Shown here: positions 7,661 through 17,429 of the stretch, in pieces
How positions within the stretch are numbered: the stretch's first letter is position 1
How the letters are laid out: every line of letters starts with the position of its first letter
From: Cystobacter ferrugineus
GTDB taxonomy: Bacteria; Myxococcota; Myxococcia; Myxococcales; Myxococcaceae
Reading direction: 5' to 3'
Assembly: GCF_001887355.1 (NCBI RefSeq)
Contig: NZ_MPIN01000001.1
Coordinates: 1,325,785 to 1,389,784, forward strand
Length of the DNA: 64,000 nt
Position numbers and translations under genes: made by a program
Notes under the pieces: model-generated
Database searches by the model: none
What the model saw: only the letters and a program-made list of their open reading frames with translations
Told to the model about the DNA's origin: nothing

Positions 7661-10600
7661 TCAGTACTCCTTGCTCCAGATGAAGTCCGCGCCGCCCACC
7701 TGCGCGTCACCGTACTCGGCCTCCACGCCCCAGCGCGGGCCGAACTGGTACTCCAGCCGCACGGAGTTGGCGTTCTCCCGCCGCGTGGTGGACTGGTTCT
7801 GGGGAGTACCCAGCCGGCCGCTGTAGCCCAGGTAGAGCTTGTCCGTGAGGTACTTGCCCACCTCCAGCCGCGCTCCCGCGAGGCCCTCGTCGCCGGACTC
7901 GATGGTGAGCACGTCCAGCGGCAGCTTCGCCGCCAGGGCCTTCTTGGCCTGCGAGGCCAGCAGCGAGCCGAGTACCGAGGCCACCTGGCCCTGGTTCATC
8001 GACGAGGCGCCCGAGCCCGCCTTGAGCGTGCGCCGGCCCGTGGCCAGCAGCGTGTAGATGTCCGTCTCCGGCAGCGGCGGATCGCTCGTGGGCTTGATGG
8101 TGAAGTCCTTGCCCTGGCCGCGCACGGCGACGTACACCGTCACGCCCGCGCTCTCGTTCTTGTACTCGGCGGTGGCGTTGATGTAGGGCGCGGCCGCGGG
8201 GCCGGTGAAGCGCACCTGGCTGGAGTTCTGGATGTTGAAGCGCCGGCCGAGCACCTCCACCTCGCCGCGATGCACGTGCACCTCGCCGTAGATGGTGGCG
8301 GTGTCCGCGTACTCGACGCGGAAGTTCTCCGACAGGCCGACCTCCACGTTGACGTCGGCGCCCTGGACCCAGAGGTTGCGCGGGGCGTTGATGTTGATGC
8401 GGTACTGGCGCTGGGGCTCGACCTGGGCGGGGCCGGCACCGCCCGTGGCGGTGTCCGCGGGGGCCTCGGTCTCGGCCTGGGCGGGATTCATCGGCTGGCC
8501 CAGGCACGTGAGCACGATGCCCTCGGGCCGATCGAGCACCTGCAAGTCCTTGCGCTTTTCCTCCGGCAGTTTGATGTGGGCCTCGGGAATGGAGAGGTTG
8601 CGCAGGTTGATGAACTGGGCGGTCTTGGAGATGTCCCCCTCGAACTCGGTGCGGAGCTGGATGATGGCGAAGAGCTGATCGTCGAGCACGAGCGGGAAGT
8701 CGTCCAGACGGCCCTCGCCCGAGAGGTTGAACGAGCCGGTGGCCGTGCGCGTCCCCTCGGCCTTGAGCTTCAGGCGGCCCTGGCCGCTCTGGGCGGAGAA
8801 GTCGGAGAGCGCGATGCGCTGGTCGTCCACGGCGAGCGCCACGTGCACGTCGCGGTAGTCGCCCAGCCCGTCCAGGGACAGCCGGCCCTGCTTCCACTCG
8901 AGCTGGCCCTGGATCTTGGGCGCCCCGAGCGTGCCGTCCACGCGCACCTTGTTCATCACCAGCTCGCCGCCGATGGCGCGCACCATGGGCAATTGGGCGC
9001 CGGAGAGGAAGGAGAGATCGAACACGTGCGAGTCCATCTCCACCACCAGGGGGATGCGGCTCGGGTCCATGCCCTGGCGCAGCGCGGGCATGGACAGGTC
9101 CTGCGTGGCATGGCCTCGGGCCGTGAGCGTGCCACCCCTGGGCGAGGTGAGGAGCGCGTCGAAGGTGGAGCGCGCGTCGGCGTAGGTGTAGTGCAGCCGT
9201 GCCTGGCCGAGGCCCATCTCCCGCACGCCGATGTTCTGCACCCCGGCGGTGAGATCCACCTGGGGCGCGTTCAGCGTGCCGCGCGCGTTCAGGCTCAGGG
9301 CGACGACGTTCTGGGGCGCGGAGGCGGTGTCCTGCTGTTCCTGGGGCTGTGGCTCGCCCGCGCGGCAGCGGGCATTGAGGGCGGCCCGCGGGGAGACGCT
9401 GGCCAGTCCCTGCAGCTCCCGCTGGGACAGGGGGCCCGCGCGCGCCTTGAGGGTGAAGGGCACATGGCCCACCACGTCCTGGTCCTGCAACGCCATGAGC
9501 GAGGCGCGCACCTGGGCCTCCACCTGCGCGAGCAGCATGTTCTCGCGCCGGGCCTCGAGCTGGAGCTTCACGGAGGAGGGGCCGGTGACCACGGCCAAGT
9601 CGCCATCCAGGGGCACGACGCCGTTGACCGTCGCCTGGCGGGCCTGCACCTTCAGCTCCCCCTCGGGAGCGAGCATCGGACCGGTGAGGTGGGCCGTCAT
9701 GGAGAGCTTGCCGCCCGCGTCGGTGGCCAGCCCGTACTGCGACAGCAGCCCGAGCGGCATGTCGACGACCTCGGCGCGCAGCGCGCGCATGGGGGTCTCC
9801 ATGGCCTGCTGTGCCGTGGGCGGACGGGCGATCAACCCGCCGAGGGTGAAGGGCGTCTCCAGGGTCGCCGTGGCCTTCTGGGCGAGGCCGCGCAGGTTCA
9901 GGGTCGCGCTGAGCGCGCCGTCCTGCTCATCCGACCGGGCGGTGAGCTCGAAGCCGAGCTGCTCTCCGACCAGCTCGGGCGGGAGCGCGCCGATGGCGAT
10001 GGGCACGGGCGGGCCCAGCTCGGGGGCCGTTCCGGAAGGCATTCCCCAGTAGCGCAGGTCCGCGCCCTGGAGCGCGAGGTCCAACCGCGGATCGTTCGCC
10101 ATGCCCTGGAGGGTCATCTTCCCGGACAGCCGGCCGGTGGCGGACTCGGGCTGGCCGGCCATGCGCAGCGCGGGGCCGATGTCCAGGTGGTCCAGGATGA
10201 GCTCCAGGTCCACGGGCTCGCGGCGGTGCTTCATGAGGCCCTGGACCGGCACGTCGAAGCGGCTGGAGACGCGCAGCGCGGGCGCGCTCGCGGTGAAGGT
10301 GCCGGTGGCGCGGTCGCGCGCGTAGCGGCCGTCCAGGTCGAACGCCAGGTCCGAGTACTGCTGGTAGCGGCCACCGCTCAGCTTGAGCTGGGCCTGGGCA
10401 TCCGGCCGGGACATGCGCCCGTTCACGGACACCTCGCCGGAAATCAATCCCGCCACGTCGAAGGACGCGGGCAGGTAGGCCTTGGGCAGGCGGCTGAGAT
10501 CCAGGGCGCGCAGCTCGGTGCGCGCGCGGATGGACTCCCCCTGCATCTTCAGGGCGAGCGACAGGCCCTGCTCGCCGGAGGTGAGCGAGAGCGCGGGCTC

Positions 10601-12382
10601 CACCTCCACGCGGCCACCGCCCCAGGTGAGGTGCGTGGGGTGTTGCAGCGTCCAGGCCGCCTCCGGGTACTTGAGGGTGAAGTCCTCCAGCGCGAGGCCC
10701 TCGTTGCTCTTGTCCAGGGTGCCCCACAGCGCGAGCTCCAGGGGCGCATCGCCCTCGGTGTGCACGGAGACCTCGAGCTGCCGGCCCTTGGTGCCGACGA
10801 GGGCGCGCAGGTTCTTGTAGGCGCGGCCTCCGGCGGTGAGCTGCCTCACCTGGAGCCGGGCATCCGTGGTGAGGGGCTGGGTGGCGTCGGGCAGGCGCAC
10901 GTCGATGGTGAGTCCCTGGAGGGAGGTGTCCGCCCAGGCGAGCGTGTCGAAGCCGCCCACGAGGCTGACGGCGGGCGCGCGCACGGGCCCGGACGCGGCG
11001 AAGTCGAGCGAGCCGCGGCCCGACAGGGGCATGGGCTCGCCGCCGCGGCCCAGCCGGCCCACGGTGTGGGCGAAGGCACCGAGGTCGGCCGCCACGAGCC
11101 TGCCCTCCACCTTGAGCGTCTCCTGCGTGCCCGAGCCGCTCGCGTAGAGGCTGAGGCCAGGGGCGCGCGCCTGGAGCTGGGTGAGGGTGAAGCGTCCGTC
11201 CTTGGCATTCGCGTGGATGTCCACCGGGCCCAGCGTCTGTCCCTCGATGGGCGAGGCGGGCAGGGTGAAGTCCAGGGTGCCCTCGAGCGTGTCCAGGCTC
11301 TTGCCGCCGCCGCGCACGAGCAGGTCCGCCGCGAGCGTGGAGTGGGGCCCGCCGCCCAGCAGCTTGGAGAGATCCAGCTCGCGCACGCGCACGGTGAAGC
11401 CCTCGGTGGTGAACGTCTCGAGGTTCACATCGCCCTGGGCGGTGGCGGTGCCGTCGGCGGCCTGGGCATTGAGGTCCGCGCGCACGACGTCGCCCGTCTT
11501 GGCCACCGTCCCCGCGAGGGTGACGGGGGCGGCCACGGGGTAGGAGGGCAGCACGGCGCGCGCCAGTGCCGGCTCCAGGCGGAGCTTCTTCACCTCGGCG
11601 CGTAGCTTCTCCTCGCCTTCCATGGCGCCGCTGCCCTGCAGCTCGAGCCCGGGGGCGCTGAAGTCCACCTGGGCGTTCAACTGGCCTTCTTCACCTCCGG
11701 CCTGGAGCGCGAGCCGCACGGGCCCCTGCTGGGGACTGGTCAGGCGGGCGGTGGCGTCGAGCCTCGCGGCGAGGGCCTCGGTGGCGGCGGCCCAGGACGC
11801 CGAGCCTCCGGATTCCAGCTCCTCGAGGCGGACCTCCTGGTTGCCCTGGGGGGACTCCGACACGAAGGCCACCGCGCCGCCCTTCAAGCGCAGCTCCTCC
11901 AGGGTGAAGCGCAGCGTGCCGCGGGGCGCGTTGGGATCCTCGGGCTTGGGCTCGGAGGGGTTGCGCGGGGCGATGGCGCGCGAGAGGTTGAGCCCGCGTG
12001 CGTCCTGGCGCAGGAAGAGGTGGGGCTCGTCGAGCCCCACGAGTTTCACCACGACGTGCTTGCGCAGCAGGGGCAGGAGCGCCACGCGCGCTTCCAGCCG
12101 GGCGAGCTCCGCCACCAGCTCGTTGTCGGGGTCGTACAGCTTCACCCCCGAGAGCACGAGCGAGCGCGGTCCCAGGTCCAGTCCGGCGAGCTCCAGCCGG
12201 CCGGAGAGCTGCTCATTGGCCTGGGTGAGGGCGAAGTCGCGCAGGCGGGCCTCGCCCGGCGGGGTCATGAGGTAGACGAGCGCGCCAGCCACCAGCACGA
12301 GCACGAGCCCGATGAGGCCCACGAGGCCCCACAGGAGTCGGCGGCCCCAGCGTCGGGCACGGGTGGGCGGCGGTGTGCTCAA
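7661..12382 (-). CDS. tamB: Translocation and assembly module protein TamB (AsmA-like, DUF490)
   Basis: 1573 aa. A single N-terminal membrane anchor (about residues 15-38) is followed by a very long beta-rich periplasmic region. The conserved TamB/DUF490 C-terminal domain ends in a family-typical tail (FGPRWGVEAEYGD...FIWSKEY). Known TamB proteins span the periplasm as a hydrophobic groove and help to assemble outer-membrane proteins or move phospholipids to the outer membrane. The start is TTG at 12382. Its TTGA overlaps the TGA stop of the Omp85 gene upstream, so the two are translationally coupled, as expected for a tamA-tamB operon. A 40-bp piece of its 3' region is duplicated at 6055. 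Confidence 0.92.
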   Translation of the reverse strand: MSTPPPTRARRWGRRLLWGLVGLIGLVLVLVAGALVYLMTPPGEARLRDFALTQANEQLSGRLELAGLDLGPRSLVLSGVKLYDPDNELVAELARLEARVALLPLLRKHVVVKLVGLDEPHLFLRQDARGLNLSRAIAPRNPSEPKPEDPNAPRGTLRFTLEELRLKGGAVAFVSESPQGNQEVRLEELESGGSASWAAATEALAARLDATARLTSPQQGPVRLALQAGGEEGQLNAQVDFSAPGLELQGSGAMEGEEKLRAEVKKLRLEPALARAVLPSYPVAAPVTLAGTVAKTGDVVRADLNAQAADGTATAQGDVNLETFTTEGFTVRVRELDLSKLLGGGPHSTLAADLLVRGGGKSLDTLEGTLDFTLPASPIEGQTLGPVDIHANAKDGRFTLTQLQARAPGLSLYASGSGTQETLKVEGRLVAADLGAFAHTVGRLGRGGEPMPLSGRGSLDFAASGPVRAPAVSLVGGFDTLAWADTSLQGLTIDVRLPDATQPLTTDARLQVRQLTAGGRAYKNLRALVGTKGRQLEVSVHTEGDAPLELALWGTLDKSNEGLALEDFTLKYPEAAWTLQHPTHLTWGGGRVEVEPALSLTSGEQGLSLALKMQGESIRARTELRALDLSRLPKAYLPASFDVAGLISGEVSVNGRMSRPDAQAQLKLSGGRYQQYSDLAFDLDGRYARDRATGTFTASAPALRVSSRFDVPVQGLMKHRREPVDLELILDHLDIGPALRMAGQPESATGRLSGKMTLQGMANDPRLDLALQGADLRYWGMPSGTAPELGPPVPIAIGALPPELVGEQLGFELTARSDEQDGALSATLNLRGLAQKATATLETPFTLGGLIARPPTAQQAMETPMRALRAEVVDMPLGLLSQYGLATDAGGKLSMTAHLTGPMLAPEGELKVQARQATVNGVVPLDGDLAVVTGPSSVKLQLEARRENMLLAQVEAQVRASLMALQDQDVVGHVPFTLKARAGPLSQRELQGLASVSPRAALNARCRAGEPQPQEQQDTASAPQNVVALSLNARGTLNAPQVDLTAGVQNIGVREMGLGQARLHYTYADARSTFDALLTSPRGGTLTARGHATQDLSMPALRQGMDPSRIPLVVEMDSHVFDLSFLSGAQLPMVRAIGGELVMNKVRVDGTLGAPKIQGQLEWKQGRLSLDGLGDYRDVHVALAVDDQRIALSDFSAQSGQGRLKLKAEGTRTATGSFNLSGEGRLDDFPLVLDDQLFAIIQLRTEFEGDISKTAQFINLRNLSIPEAHIKLPEEKRKDLQVLDRPEGIVLTCLGQPMNPAQAETEAPADTATGGAGPAQVEPQRQYRININAPRNLWVQGADVNVEVGLSENFRVEYADTATIYGEVHVHRGEVEVLGRRFNIQNSSQVRFTGPAAAPYINATAEYKNESAGVTVYVAVRGQGKDFTIKPTSDPPLPETDIYTLLATGRRTLKAGSGASSMNQGQVASVLGSLLASQAKKALAAKLPLDVLTIESGDEGLAGARLEVGKYLTDKLYLGYSGRLGTPQNQSTTRRENANSVRLEYQFGPRWGVEAEYGDAQVGGADFIWSKEY
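7921..7960 (+). repeat. 40-bp perfect direct repeat, copy 2 (inside tamB)
   Basis: This is the parental copy of the repeat at 6055-6094, lying in frame within the tamB coding sequence (complement strand). Confidence 0.9.
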
Positions 12383-14607
12383 AACGCCTCTCCAATCGAG
12401 AGGAAGAAGGTGCAGAGGCCCTCGGGAGAGCCCGCGTAGTTCCTCGTCACGTTGACGGTTCTGGACACCCCATCCTCCACGATCGTCTGTTGCCTCACGC
12501 CCAGTCCGAAACAGTCGCCCAGACCACCCAGGGTGGTGGGCGCGCCAGCCGTGGAGCGGAAGATGGGCAGAGGCTGGCCGATATTCAACCTCCGGGCGAT
12601 GTCCACCCGGATGGGGCCGACGAGGGTGGCGTAGCGCAGACCCAGGCCCACGGCATGGTAGTGATAGTCGCCGAAGACGCGGCCGCTCTCCAGGCGGATG
12701 TCGTCCTTGCGGGGCCCGAAGTTGAGCGGCCCGATGCCCGCGAGTCCCGAGTCGTGGAAGAGGGCGAGCGTGAGTTCCGAGAACAGCTTCACGCGCAGTT
12801 CCACGCTCGTCTCCAGGAGGCTGTTGCCTCCGATGGGGACGAGGCGGTCCGCGGGTTGGTCGGAGGTGGAGCTGACTTCACTCATGGGCGAGAGCCGGCG
12901 GGTATTGAAGCCGCGCATGGAGGCGCCGCCGCCCAGGAAGAAGCGGTTGACGATGGCGCTGTCCTGGCCGGCGGGCGTGAGCAGGGTGCCCATGCGCAGC
13001 CGGGCCGCGAGCGTGAAGCGATCCTTGGGCCCGAAGGTGTAGTAGCCGCGCAGGTCCGGCAGTATGCGCACGAACGTGTACTGGCCGAGCAGGGGGCCGC
13101 CGCCCTCCTGCAGGGACAGCGAGGCGTAGAAGCCGTTGCGCGGCGCGAGCGGATCATCCCGGCGGTTGAGCTCGATGAACTGCTCCAGGTAGCTCACCGA
13201 GATGTTGCACTCGGCCCGGGCACTGTCCTCCGGACAGCCCAGCAGGAGCGCCGGAGCGGTCGCCTGGTCCACGCTGCCGCGCTGTCCGTTGAGGTTGTAG
13301 AGCTCCAGGTTGTAGGTGGGGGAGATGGAGAAGTCGGGCCGGGGCTGCCAGACGACACCGCCGCGCAGCCGTCCGCCGAGGTAGTTGTAGGCCTGCTCCA
13401 GGCCGCGCTCGGCGGTGAGGGACGTCTGCAGGCGCAGATCCCGGGCGAGGAAGCGGGGCTGCTCGAACTGGGCGGAGAACTGGAAGATGGGCCCGTGGGG
13501 GGTGCTGGTGTTGGGCTCGTCGTCCTCGCCGTCCCCATCCGTGTCGATCCGGTCGAACGCGGCGGTGATGTTGGGGATGAAGGCGTAGCCCACGCGGCCG
13601 GTGAGGGTGAGCTTGCGCAGGCCGCCGAAGAAGTTGCGGTCCGTCCACTCGCCGAGCACGCGGATTTCCTGGCGGGCCGCGTCCAGGCCGATACCGCCAC
13701 CGGCGCGTACCGAGCGGAAGGGGGCCTCGCGCACGTCCACCACCACGGGCACCGTGCGCGCCTCGCGGTCCGGCGCGCCGCGGTTGACCTTCACCGCGCC
13801 GAACACCCCCATGCGGAAGACGCGCGCCTGGGCATCCGCCAGCGCCGACTCGCTGAACCACTCGCCCTTCTTCACCGAGCCCTGGGCCTGCTCGATGATG
13901 CGCCGCGGGTTCACCTGGGGATTGGCGTCCGTGGCCACGAAGATGTTGCCGAAGCGGTAGCGCGGCCCGGGCTGTATCCGCAGGTCCACCGTCGCGCTCT
14001 GCGTCGCCAGGTCCACCCGCACCTCGCCGCCCACCTCCGCCTCGGCGTAGCCCAGCTCGTGCAGGCGCTGCTGCACCGTCTCCTTCGTCACCGCCCACTG
14101 CTCCTCGCGGAAGACGGTGCCCTGGGCGAGTGGCAGATCCTCCAGGGCGCGTGAGCGGTGCTCCTCGCTCAGCTCCTCCTGGCCCGTCACGTTGAAGCGG
14201 GTGACGAGCGTGGGCGCGCCCTCGTGCACCGTCACCTCCAGCGCGACGGCGTCCTCGCCCCGGGGCTCCTGCTTCGTGTCCTCCACCCGGGCATCGTAGA
14301 AGCCCTGGGCCTGGTAGAAGCGGACGATCCGCTTGAGGTCCGCCTGCCAGGTGTTGGGATCGAAGTAGCTCGGCTTGCCGAACGGGTTGAGCCGCTCCCA
14401 CCAGGGGGGCCTGGTGGTGACGATCTTCTCCTTGATGTCGGAGGCCTTGACCTGGTCGGTGCCCTTGATGTCCAGCGCGACCACCTTGGGCTGGCCCTCG
14501 GGCGAGGCTCCCTGGGTGTGGGCGCACCCGGCGGACAGGGTGAGCAGGGACAGGAGCGCGAAGATCGGGCGGAGTGAAAAGGAGGCGGCGTCCACGTGGG
14601 AGTACAT
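12379..14607 (-). CDS. tamA: Omp85/BamA superfamily outer-membrane protein (TamA-like)
   Basis: 742 aa from ATG 14607. The N-terminus has a signal sequence ending in a lipobox-like LSAGC (Cys about 28), so it may be lipidated, which is unusual for Omp85 proteins. POTRA-type repeats fill about residues 50-300 (VVALDIKG..., FNVTGQEELSEE..., YRFGNIFV). The rest is a 16-strand beta-barrel domain with the conserved RGFNTRR-type (here MRGFNTRRLSP) loop-6 motif near 575 and a C-terminal barrel segment. It is the outer-membrane partner of TamB in autotransporter/OMP insertion. The gene is first in the tam operon and divergent from a small lipoprotein gene; the 111-bp gap should hold both promoters. 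Confidence 0.88.
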   Translation of the reverse strand: MYSHVDAASFSLRPIFALLSLLTLSAGCAHTQGASPEGQPKVVALDIKGTDQVKASDIKEKIVTTRPPWWERLNPFGKPSYFDPNTWQADLKRIVRFYQAQGFYDARVEDTKQEPRGEDAVALEVTVHEGAPTLVTRFNVTGQEELSEEHRSRALEDLPLAQGTVFREEQWAVTKETVQQRLHELGYAEAEVGGEVRVDLATQSATVDLRIQPGPRYRFGNIFVATDANPQVNPRRIIEQAQGSVKKGEWFSESALADAQARVFRMGVFGAVKVNRGAPDREARTVPVVVDVREAPFRSVRAGGGIGLDAARQEIRVLGEWTDRNFFGGLRKLTLTGRVGYAFIPNITAAFDRIDTDGDGEDDEPNTSTPHGPIFQFSAQFEQPRFLARDLRLQTSLTAERGLEQAYNYLGGRLRGGVVWQPRPDFSISPTYNLELYNLNGQRGSVDQATAPALLLGCPEDSARAECNISVSYLEQFIELNRRDDPLAPRNGFYASLSLQEGGGPLLGQYTFVRILPDLRGYYTFGPKDRFTLAARLRMGTLLTPAGQDSAIVNRFFLGGGASMRGFNTRRLSPMSEVSSTSDQPADRLVPIGGNSLLETSVELRVKLFSELTLALFHDSGLAGIGPLNFGPRKDDIRLESGRVFGDYHYHAVGLGLRYATLVGPIRVDIARRLNIGQPLPIFRSTAGAPTTLGGLGDCFGLGVRQQTIVEDGVSRTVNVTRNYAGSPEGLCTFFLSIGEAF

Positions 14608-14718
14608 AGCCCGGAAGCCCCTTGGGGGAACCCCCACCTGCGCGGGTTCTCCGACAGAGGACACTTGGGCTCGTGAAAACGTGCATCCCGGGCGGGGCGG
14701 CTCCAAAGTCAGCACCCT

Positions 14719-15048
14719 ATGCGAGGACGAATCCGGAGAATCCTGGCAGGGGTGGTGCTGGCGGGGCTCACCGCGTGCGGGGTGACCGAGGACGAGGCGG
14801 TGCGGCTCAAGGAGGGCCAGACGCTGAGCATCCCCGGCGTGCCCCTGGAGGGCTGCACCACCTTTGGCTGCACGTACGAGGGTCAGGTGTGCATGGAGGT
14901 GTTCTTCGAGTACGGCCGCTCACCCGCGGTGTGCGTCTTCCTGGACGTGTGCGAGCGGCTCGAGTGCCAGACCCAGAAGCCGGGCTACAAGTGCACCCTC
15001 TTCGACGGCTTCCCCGGCCAGGTGAAGTGCATCGAGCGGGACGACTGA
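14719..15048 (+). CDS. Small cysteine-rich lipoprotein, unknown function
   Basis: 109 aa from ATG. The signal peptide ends GLTAC, with Cys20 as the lipid-attachment residue. Eight further Cys are spread over the mature part (GCTTFGC, QVC, AVC, DVCERLEC, YKC, VKC), which could make four disulphides in the periplasm or on the surface. No family is recognised. It is transcribed divergently from tamA and convergently with the glucanotransferase gene. Confidence 0.7.
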   Translation: MRGRIRRILAGVVLAGLTACGVTEDEAVRLKEGQTLSIPGVPLEGCTTFGCTYEGQVCMEVFFEYGRSPAVCVFLDVCERLECQTQKPGYKCTLFDGFPGQVKCIERDD

Positions 15049-15067
15049 CGGGCCCCATCCCGTGGCG

Positions 15068-15094
15068 CCGGGGCCTCCGGTGGGAGGCGCCCGG
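15068..15094. terminator. Hairpin between convergent genes
   Basis: Stem of eleven base pairs with one bulged G: arms CCGGG-GCCTCC and GGAGGC-G-CCCGG around a GGTG tetraloop. It lies in the 66-bp gap between the converging lipoprotein and malQ stops. There is no clear U-tract, so it may act as a bidirectional or processing structure rather than a classical intrinsic terminator. Confidence 0.45.
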
Positions 15095-15114
15095 GTGGGT
15101 GGGGCGCGTGCGTG

Positions 15115-16662
15115 TCAGCGCCGGGCCGAGGCGGTGAGCAGGCCGAGCCGGTCGGCGGCCCCACGCGTCTCCTCGTGGGTGAGCAGGTCCTCGGTGTTCG
15201 TGGCGATGCGGTAGGCCCAGTTGGAGTCGCCCACGGAGCCGGGCAGGTTGATGCGGTCCTTGGTGCCGAGGATGTCCTGCCAGGGCAGCACGCACAGGTC
15301 GCTGCCCGCGTTGAGCGCGGCGGCGAGCGTGGCGCGGTGGATGGCGGGGGTGAACTCGCGCGTGGCGGCGATGCCCTGGAACTCGGGGTAGACGCGCGCC
15401 ATGGCCTGGCGCTCCCCGTCGCTGGCGGACTCCCACCAGTCCGCCACGGGCTCGGTGTCGTGGGTGCCGGTGGTGGCGAGCGACACGGGCGGGAAGTCGT
15501 GCGGATTGCGGTACACGCCGTCGTCGCGCTCCCAGCGCAGCACGCGGTAGCCGGGCAGGTTCAGGTCCCGGAGGATGGTGCGCACGAAGGGCGGGACGAC
15601 GCCCAGGTCCTCGGCGACGATGCCGGCGCCCGTGGACAGCAGCCGGAAGTGGCGCTCGCCGTAGAGCTTCCACTGCTCCTCGTTGTCGGGGACGAAGCGC
15701 CCGGTGGGCGTCTTCTCGTCGCGGATCCACTGGCGGAAGTAGCCCACCGCGTGGTCCACCCGGCGCAGGTCGTAGTAGCTGGCGGCCTTGGCGGCGCGTG
15801 ACTTGAGCCAGCCGTAGTCGCCCTTCTCCATCTCCGCGAAGTCGAAGTAGGGCAGGCCCCAGTCCTGGCCGGTGGCGGAGAAGTCGTCCGGGGGCACGCC
15901 CAGGCGCGCGTCGCGGCGCAGGATGTCCGGGTGCGCCCACACGTCCGAGCTGTCCTGTCCGATGATGAAGGGCTCGTCGCCGCACAGCAGCACGTCGCGC
16001 TTCTTGGCCAGGGCGCGCATCTCGTTCCACTGCGTCTCGGCCACCCACTGCAGCCACGCGTGGTAGCGCACCTCGCGCTCCAGCCGCTGCACCTCCGCTT
16101 GAATGGCCTGGGGCTCGCGGTTCTTGAGCGGCTCGGGCCACTCCCACCAGGGCGCCTGGTTCCGCTCATTGGAGATGGCGGTGTAGAGCGCGTAGCTCTC
16201 CAGCCACTCGCCCTGCTGCTGGCGCCAGGCGGCGAACTGCTGGGCGCGCGGGCTCTTTGGCCACTCGGTGCGCTCGAAGTGGTCGAAGGCCCGCCGGAAG
16301 GCGGCGTTCTTGAGCGGGAAGACCAGGTCGTAGCGCACGCGGGGAGCGGCGCGCGCCTCGGCCAGCATGCGCTGCTCGTCGGGGGAGAGCGCCGCCTCGC
16401 CTCCGGAGGCGTGGAACTCCGGCAGCGACTCCAGGTGGATGAACAAGGCGTTGAGGCCGAACGCCGAGCGCGTGGCGTAGGGGCTGGGGTCCCCGGGCGC
16501 GGTGGGCAGCAATGGCAGCAGCATCAGCATGCGCTGGCGCGCCGCCTCCATCCAACGCAGGAGACCATCGAGCCCGCCGAAGTCACCGATACCGAAGTCG
16601 GTCTTCGAGCGGAGGGAGAACAAGGGCAGGAGGAGACCGGAGATGCGGCCGGTGGAAGACAT
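15115..16662 (-). CDS. malQ: 4-alpha-glucanotransferase (amylomaltase, GH77)
   Basis: 515 aa from ATG 16662, the normal length for MalQ. It starts in the family-typical way (GRISGLLLPLFSLRS...GIGDFGGL). The three catalytic acids of the GH77/GH13 fold can be placed: Asp nucleophile in RRVDHAVGYF (about 302), Glu acid/base in VAEDLG (about 350) and Asp in GTHDTEPV (about 398). It disproportionates maltodextrins in the cytoplasm during glycogen or maltose metabolism. The gene stands alone, divergent from the DNA glycosylase across 135 bp. Confidence 0.95.
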   Translation of the reverse strand: MSSTGRISGLLLPLFSLRSKTDFGIGDFGGLDGLLRWMEAARQRMLMLLPLLPTAPGDPSPYATRSAFGLNALFIHLESLPEFHASGGEAALSPDEQRMLAEARAAPRVRYDLVFPLKNAAFRRAFDHFERTEWPKSPRAQQFAAWRQQQGEWLESYALYTAISNERNQAPWWEWPEPLKNREPQAIQAEVQRLEREVRYHAWLQWVAETQWNEMRALAKKRDVLLCGDEPFIIGQDSSDVWAHPDILRRDARLGVPPDDFSATGQDWGLPYFDFAEMEKGDYGWLKSRAAKAASYYDLRRVDHAVGYFRQWIRDEKTPTGRFVPDNEEQWKLYGERHFRLLSTGAGIVAEDLGVVPPFVRTILRDLNLPGYRVLRWERDDGVYRNPHDFPPVSLATTGTHDTEPVADWWESASDGERQAMARVYPEFQGIAATREFTPAIHRATLAAALNAGSDLCVLPWQDILGTKDRINLPGSVGDSNWAYRIATNTEDLLTHEETRGAADRLGLLTASARR

Positions 16663-16797
16663 GGTGCGCGCACAATGCACCACGCGACCCCCCATGTGAA
16701 CTGTCCTGGCACTTGGTCCGTGGCCGGGGGTCGGGCTCGACCTTCTGGAGAACACTTGAGCCTGCTCGGGCGTTGACGGGAATCTCCCGCGCGCGGC

Positions 16798-17394
16798 ATG
16801 CCTTCTTCCCGCGTGCGCCTGCCCGTCTCGTTCTATGCGCGTCCCGCGCTCACCGTGGCCCGCGAGCTGTTGGGGACCCACCTCGTGCTCGAGGGGGAGG
16901 CAGGGCGGCGTGTGGGCCGCATCGTGGAGACCGAGGCGTACGTGGGGGCGCATGACCTGGCGTGTCATGCGTCCAAGGGGCGCACGGCGCGCACCGAGGT
17001 GCTCTTCGGCCCACCGGGGCGCGCCTACGTCTACCTCATCTATGGCATGTACCACTGTTTCAACGTGGTGACGGACGTGGAGGGCGTGGCATCGGCGGTG
17101 CTGGTGCGCGCGGTGGAGCCGGTGGAGGGCCTGCCCCCGGCGCTGCGTACGGATGGCCCGGGGCGGCTGTGCCGGGCCATGGGACTCACACTGGGCCACA
17201 ACCGTTGGGACTTGCAGTGCGCGCCGCTCTATCTGGAGGAGGGCTCAACCGTGGAGGAGGCGCGGGTGGCACGGGGGCCGCGTATTGGAGTGGACTATGC
17301 CGGGGAGTGGGCGCGCGAGCCCTACCGGCTGTGGGTCCGGGGCAGTCAACATGTGAGCCGGCCGCCCGCTCGCCGGGGCCTCGAGTCCGCTTGA
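16798..17394 (+). CDS. DNA-3-methyladenine glycosylase (AAG/MPG family)
   Basis: 198 aa from ATG. Diagnostic blocks of the alkyladenine glycosylase fold are present: FYARPALTVARELLGTHLV at the N-terminus, IVETEAYVGAHDLACHA (the ETEAY Glu is the general base), GRAYVYLIYGMYHCFNVV and the RLCRAMGL block. The enzyme excises alkylated purines in base-excision repair. It is followed after 35 bp by the sigma-factor gene and may be co-transcribed with it. Confidence 0.95.
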   Translation: MPSSRVRLPVSFYARPALTVARELLGTHLVLEGEAGRRVGRIVETEAYVGAHDLACHASKGRTARTEVLFGPPGRAYVYLIYGMYHCFNVVTDVEGVASAVLVRAVEPVEGLPPALRTDGPGRLCRAMGLTLGHNRWDLQCAPLYLEEGSTVEEARVARGPRIGVDYAGEWAREPYRLWVRGSQHVSRPPARRGLESA

Positions 17395-17429
17395 CGGGCA
17401 CGGCCTGGACTGGGAGGGTGCGCCCCCAA

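Noticed and set aside
7124-11605. 1493-codon open frame on the plus strand opposite tamB
   Set aside because: It is an antisense shadow: high GC with strong third-position bias keeps the opposite frame open. Its translation is His/Arg/Gly-rich, low in complexity and lacks known domains, while tamB on the other strand is a clear family member.
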